64,000 nt of DNA. It comes from Holophagales bacterium (GTDB taxonomy: Bacteria > Acidobacteriota > Thermoanaerobaculia > UBA5066). The stretch is from assembly GCA_016714815.1 (NCBI GenBank), contig JADKBZ010000003.1, positions 1 to 64,000 of the forward strand, in the 5' to 3' direction. The stretch's first letter is position 1. Every line of letters starts with the position of its first letter. A program made the position numbers and the translations under genes. Below the pieces are notes generated by a model. It saw only the letters and a list, made by a program, of their open reading frames with translations, made no database searches and was not told where the DNA came from. Below, piece after piece: positions 60,248 to 64,000 of this stretch.

Positions 60248-61029
60248 GCGGGGAACCTGTAGCCGACTCCGACGACCGTTTCCACGACGTCGTCCCCGAT
60301 CTTCTTCCGAAGGGAGCGGATGTGGACGTCGACCGTCCGGGTCTCGACGTCTGCGGCGTAGTCCCAGAGGCGCGAGAGGATCGTCTCCCGGCTCACGACC
60401 CGCCCGCCACTCTTGATGAGGAGCCAGAGGAGGTCGAACTCCTTCTTCGTCAGGTGAATCGCGTTGCCATCCCGCTCCACGAGGTGGCGCGCCCGGTCGA
60501 CGCGGACCTTTCCGTTGTCGAACACGTCGTCGGACGCCGGGCTGCCGCCTCCGCCGCGCCGGAGGTGCGCGACGATCCGCGCCAGGAGCTCCTTCATCGA
60601 GAAGGGCTTCGTGACGTAGTCGTCGGCCCCGAGGTCGAATCCGAGGAGCTTGTCGCGTTCCTCGGCCCGGGCCGTCAGCATGAGGATCGGCACGCGGCGC
60701 GTCGCCTCGTGGCGCCGCAGCTCGCGGCAGATCGTCAGGCCGTCGACGTCGGGCAGGTTGAGGTCGAGAAGCACGAGATCGGGAGGCCGCTCCGTCATCT
60801 CGTCGAGCGCGACGAGACCTCCGGCGTATCGCACAGGGTCGAACCGGCCGTCCTTGCGGAGGCTGTAGAGGAGCGTGAAGGCGAGGTCCTCGTCGTCCTC
60901 GACGACGGCGATCCGCCAGCGGGCCGGGGTTCCTCCGGCCGCGTCCGGCGTCTTTCCCTCCGGGGAGCTCGCCATCGCTTCCCGGGGGGCCTGGCTTCGC
61001 GGGCCCCCCGGACCCCCAGTACCCGTCAT
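60244..61029 (-). CDS. phoB: Phosphate response regulator PhoB
   Basis: This encodes 261 residues from ATG 61029, which shares a base with the pstB stop (TGATG); a later Met at 60975 is an alternative that would remove a Gly/Pro-rich N-terminal tail. The receiver domain has 'IAVVEDDEDLAF' and the phospho-acceptor Asp in 'LVLLDLNLPDVDG'. The OmpR-type winged helix ends 'ETRTVDVHIRSLRKKIG'. It activates the Pho regulon. phoR overlaps its end by four bases. Confidence 0.93.
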   Translation of the reverse strand: MTGTGGPGGPRSQAPREAMASSPEGKTPDAAGGTPARWRIAVVEDDEDLAFTLLYSLRKDGRFDPVRYAGGLVALDEMTERPPDLVLLDLNLPDVDGLTICRELRRHEATRRVPILMLTARAEERDKLLGFDLGADDYVTKPFSMKELLARIVAHLRRGGGGSPASDDVFDNGKVRVDRARHLVERDGNAIHLTKKEFDLLWLLIKSGGRVVSRETILSRLWDYAADVETRTVDVHIRSLRKKIGDDVVETVVGVGYRFPA

Positions 61030-61871
61030 CAACCGAACCTCCCCGTAATGTAGTCCTCGGTCATCTTCTGCTTCGGGCGCGTGAAGATCACGTCGGTCTT
61101 GTCGAACTCGACGAGCTTTCCGAGCATGAAGAAGCCGGTCTCCTCCGAGACGCGCGCGGCCTGCTGCATGTTGTGCGTCACGATGACGATGGTGAAACGG
61201 TCCTTCAGGCTGAAGATCAGCTCCTCGATCTTCGCCGTGGCGATCGGGTCGAGGGCCGAGCAGGGCTCGTCCATCAGGACGACCTCGGGCTCGACGGCGA
61301 GGGCTCTGGCGATGCAGAGGCGCTGCATCTGGCCGCCGGAGAGCGAGAGGGCGCTGTCGTCCAGCCGGTCCTTCACCTCGTCCCAGAGCGCGGCCCCCTT
61401 CAGCGCCACCTCGCACGCATCGCGAAGCCGCGTCCGGTTCCGCTCCCCCTGGATCCGGAGGCCGTAGACGACGTTCTCGAAGATCGACTTCGGGAACGGG
61501 TTCGACTTCTGGAAGACCATCCCGAGCCGCTTGCGGACGTCGACGACGTCGATGTCGGGACCGTAGAGGTCCTCTCCGTTCACCCGGAGGGACCCCTCGA
61601 CGCGGACACCGTCGATCAGGTCGTTCATCCGGTTCAGGCACCTGAGCAGCGTCGACTTCCCGCAGCCGGACGGCCCGATGAACGCCGTGACGGAGCGCTC
61701 CTTCACCGTCAGGTCGATGTCGAAGAGCGCCTGCTTCTCTCCGTACCAGAAGTTGAATCTCTTCAGCTCGATGAGGGCCGGGGCGCCGGATGCCGGGGCG
61801 TCGGCCGGCGCGGAGACCCGGGTCTCGATGGCGAGTGCAGGCGTCGGTGCGGTCATGATCTGTGCGTCCAT
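61029..61871 (-). CDS. pstB: Phosphate ABC transporter ATP-binding protein
   Basis: This encodes 280 residues from ATG 61871. ABC signatures are Walker A 'IGPSGCGKST', 'QKSNPFPKSI' (the Q-loop with the PstB-specific sequence), 'SLSGGQMQRLCIARAL' and 'VVLMDEPCSALDP', with the switch His in 'IVTHNMQQA'. It powers phosphate import through PstC/PstA. Thirty or so N-terminal residues precede the usual start of the fold. It lies 11 bases downstream of pstA. Confidence 0.96.
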   Translation of the reverse strand: MDAQIMTAPTPALAIETRVSAPADAPASGAPALIELKRFNFWYGEKQALFDIDLTVKERSVTAFIGPSGCGKSTLLRCLNRMNDLIDGVRVEGSLRVNGEDLYGPDIDVVDVRKRLGMVFQKSNPFPKSIFENVVYGLRIQGERNRTRLRDACEVALKGAALWDEVKDRLDDSALSLSGGQMQRLCIARALAVEPEVVLMDEPCSALDPIATAKIEELIFSLKDRFTIVIVTHNMQQAARVSEETGFFMLGKLVEFDKTDVIFTRPKQKMTEDYITGRFG

Positions 61872-61882
61872 GATGAGGGATC

Positions 61883-63538
61883 TCAGATTCCCGACGAGCG
61901 GAGCTTCTTGCGAAGCCGGCCGCGGATGACGATCGCCGTGAGGTTGAGGGCGACGACGAGGACGATCAGGAGGATCGTCGTGGTGAAGACCATGGGCCGC
62001 GCCGCGTCGACGTTCGGCGACTGGAAGCCGACGTCGTAGATGTGGAACCCGAGGTGCATGAACTTCCGGTCGAGGTGCATGAACGGAGCGAAGCCGTCGA
62101 TTGGCAGGGCCGGCGCGAGCTTGACGACGCCCGTGATCATGAGCGGCGCCACCTCCCCGGCGGCCCGGGCCATGGCGAGGATGAGCCCCGTGAGGATCGA
62201 CGGCATGACGGCCGGGAGGACGACCCGCCACATCGTCTCGAACTTCGTCGCCCCGAGCGCGAGGGAGGCCTCGCGCATGCCGCGCGGAATCGCTGCGAGG
62301 CCCTCTTCCGCCGAGACGATGACGACCGGAACGGTCAGGAGCGACAGGGTCAGCGAGGCCCAGAGGATTCCCCCGGTGCCCCAGGTCGGCGTCGGCAGCG
62401 CCTCGGAGAAGAAGAGGCGGTCGATCGACCCGCCGAGGAAATAGATGAAGAAGCCGAGGCCGAAGACGCCGTAGACGATCGACGGGACGCCCGCGAGGTT
62501 GTTCACGGCGATCCGCACGGCGCTGACGACCGGCCCCTGCTTCGCGTACTCGCGAAGGTAGAAGGCCGTGAGGACCCCGAGCGGCGTCACGACGATGCTC
62601 ATGATGAGGACCATCAGGACCGTGCCGAAGATGGCCGGGAAGACTCCCCCTTCGGTGTTCGACTCGCGCGGGTCCTCCGAGACGAACGCCCAGACGTTCG
62701 CGGCATAGCGCCCCGCCTTCGTGAACCAGCCCATCTCGTTGGGGCGGTCGGCCCGGACGACCTGGACGAGGGGCAGCTCCTTTTCCTGGCCTCCCGCCGT
62801 CTCCAGGACGAGGACGGCCGTGACCCGGGACCGAACGGCCTGCAGCTCGGTCAGGAGCCGGTCGTACTCGGCCTGGAGCTTCGACTCTTTCGCCGCCAGC
62901 GCCTCGACGTCCGGGCCCGACGAGACGCCCTTCCGCTCGAGCTTCTTCCGGGCCAGGCGAAGCTTGTCCTTCTCGAAGTTCACCGCTCCGATCCGGTCCT
63001 TCTCGAGCGTGAGCGCCTCCTCGTAGACGTCGAGCGCCTTCGGGAGGAGGGCGCCCAGCGCCTTCCACGACGCGTCGCGCCCCGAAGCGACGACGTTGCC
63101 TCCGTCGCGGACCTCCTTCACCCAGCCGTAGAAGGCGCCCCACTCGCGCCGCTCGAAGGCGATGACGTCGGCGGGCTTTGTGGTCGACCGGATCGCGGAC
63201 TCGTCTATCCAGACGAAATCCTCGCCGGTGACGTCCCGGTTCCCCTGTTTCACCTTGATCCGCCATCGAGGCGGTGTGCCGGCGGTCGCGCCCGGATCCG
63301 GGACCCTCTCCCGCGCCGCGAGCGGACCGGCTACGGTCCGGCCGTCGGAAAGCGCGTACTGCGAGACCTCCGCGGGCCAGAAGAAGCCGAGGCCGTTGGC
63401 CAGGATGAGCCAGAGGAGGCCCGCGACCATCAGCACCGCGGCGGCCAGGCCGCTGCCGGTGATCCAGATGAACGGCTCGCCGCTTCGGAAGAGTCCGGCC
63501 TTTCGCGCCGAGGCGAGGGGAGGGGTCGCGCTGCTCAT
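61883..63538 (-). CDS. pstA: Phosphate ABC transporter permease PstA with long periplasmic insertion
   Basis: This encodes 551 residues, nearly twice the usual ~290. After the first membrane segment (~25-55) comes a ~220-residue soluble insertion rich in charged heptad-like sequence ('LEKDRIGAVNFEKDKLRLARK', in parts; 'KESKLQAEYDRLLTELQ'), probably a periplasmic coiled coil. The permease core follows, including the EAA-type loop 'MREASLALGATKFETMWRVV'. It overlaps the pstC stop by four bases. Confidence 0.92.
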   Translation of the reverse strand: MSSATPPLASARKAGLFRSGEPFIWITGSGLAAAVLMVAGLLWLILANGLGFFWPAEVSQYALSDGRTVAGPLAARERVPDPGATAGTPPRWRIKVKQGNRDVTGEDFVWIDESAIRSTTKPADVIAFERREWGAFYGWVKEVRDGGNVVASGRDASWKALGALLPKALDVYEEALTLEKDRIGAVNFEKDKLRLARKKLERKGVSSGPDVEALAAKESKLQAEYDRLLTELQAVRSRVTAVLVLETAGGQEKELPLVQVVRADRPNEMGWFTKAGRYAANVWAFVSEDPRESNTEGGVFPAIFGTVLMVLIMSIVVTPLGVLTAFYLREYAKQGPVVSAVRIAVNNLAGVPSIVYGVFGLGFFIYFLGGSIDRLFFSEALPTPTWGTGGILWASLTLSLLTVPVVIVSAEEGLAAIPRGMREASLALGATKFETMWRVVLPAVMPSILTGLILAMARAAGEVAPLMITGVVKLAPALPIDGFAPFMHLDRKFMHLGFHIYDVGFQSPNVDAARPMVFTTTILLIVLVVALNLTAIVIRGRLRKKLRSSGI

Positions 63539-64000
63539 TCGAACGTCCTGTACTTCTTCCGGAGGCGCAGGCGCACCAGCTCGGCCGCCGTGTTGACGAC
63601 GAACGTCATCAGGAAGAGGAGGAGGGCCGCCAGGAACAGGACCCGGAAGAGCGTCCCGCCTTCCGGGGCCTCTGGCAGCTCGACGGCGATGTTGGCGGAG
63701 AGGGCGCGGAAGCCGTTGAAGATCGACGCTTCCATCACGGGAGTGTTCCCGGTGGCCATCAGGACGATCATCGTCTCGCCCACGGCCCGCCCGAAACCGA
63801 TCATCACGGCGGAGAAGATCCCGGGCGAGGCGGTCGGGAGGACGGTGCGGATGGCTGTCTGCCAGCGCGTGGCGCCGAGGGCGAGCGAGCCTGCCGCCAG
63901 ACCCGTCGGAACGCTGGAGAGGGAGTCCTCGGCGACCGTGAAGATGATCGGGATGACCGCGAACCCCATCGCGATGCCGACGACGAGGGAGTTGCGCTGA
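63535..64000 (-). CDS. pstC: Phosphate ABC transporter permease PstC, N-terminus beyond window
   Basis: The last ~154 residues are present and the frame is open to the window edge. The EAA loop 'LAAGSLALGATRWQTAIRTV' and 'GFGRAVGETMIVLMATGN' identify the PstC permease. It is the most upstream gene of the visible pst-pho cassette; pstS and any Pho box should lie just outside the window. Confidence 0.93.
   Translation of the reverse strand, partial: QRNSLVVGIAMGFAVIPIIFTVAEDSLSSVPTGLAAGSLALGATRWQTAIRTVLPTASPGIFSAVMIGFGRAVGETMIVLMATGNTPVMEASIFNGFRALSANIAVELPEAPEGGTLFRVLFLAALLLFLMTFVVNTAAELVRLRLRKKYRTFE

Overview
This is a high-GC window with dense coding, many 4-base start/stop overlaps and frequent GTG starts. 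It comes from a Gram-negative-looking heterotroph. The Pst/Pho cassette, AddAB-like nuclease, selenocysteine tRNA and large secreted beta-repeat proteins would fit Acidobacteriota or a neighbouring phylum. That placement is inference; no rRNA or other marker in the window settles it. Nearly all frame breaks fall in homopolymers or short repeats, which suggests a long-read assembly with residual indels.

Layout. (1) 1-25.65 kb, minus strand: three coupled genes for secreted proteins. The first is a giant of about 7,590 residues once indels are corrected. It has about a dozen carboxypeptidase-regulatory-like domains, many Ig-like domains and eight glycine-rich modules, five of them near-identical tandem copies with a 1,110-nt period (9.1-14.4 kb). 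Two smaller secreted proteins follow; the last runs off the window. (2) 25.65-26.9 kb: intergenic, with a transposase remnant. (3) 26.9-36 kb, plus strand: a probable RiPP (modified peptide) operon. It encodes a 61-aa precursor-like peptide, a PqqD-type recognition protein, a radical SAM/SPASM enzyme, an HprK-like P-loop protein, and a secreted protein with 14 FG-GAP repeats plus a PQQ-like propeller. A small secreted protein follows, and a signal-peptidase-like S26 enzyme converges on the minus strand. This is the best candidate for an undescribed system. (4) 36-41.7 kb: two near-identical rpe genes in direct orientation flank a transposase pseudogene, a fragment of a DUF4442 gene and a GT-C-like membrane protein; a secreted protein and an intact DUF4442 gene follow. 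(5) 41.8-45.7 kb, plus strand: GT2 glycosyltransferase, LPG-synthase-type membrane protein, GH88/105 hydrolase. (6) 45.7-49.9 kb, minus strand: GAF-PP2C phosphatase, VanX-like dipeptidase, NtrC-type regulator, pyrE. (7) 50-58 kb: small secreted protein, selC (minus), small protein, ubiX, addB-like and addA-like genes. (8) 58.2-64 kb, minus strand: pstC-pstA-pstB-phoB-phoR-phoU, a complete phosphate-sensing cassette except that pstC is cut by the window end.

In the RiPP operon the PqqD-like protein would present the precursor to the radical SAM enzyme. The HprK-like protein could phosphorylate a serine, and the S26 peptidase could cut the leader. The FG-GAP protein, translationally coupled to the kinase, could be a surface partner. 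These roles are inferred from domains and gene order only.
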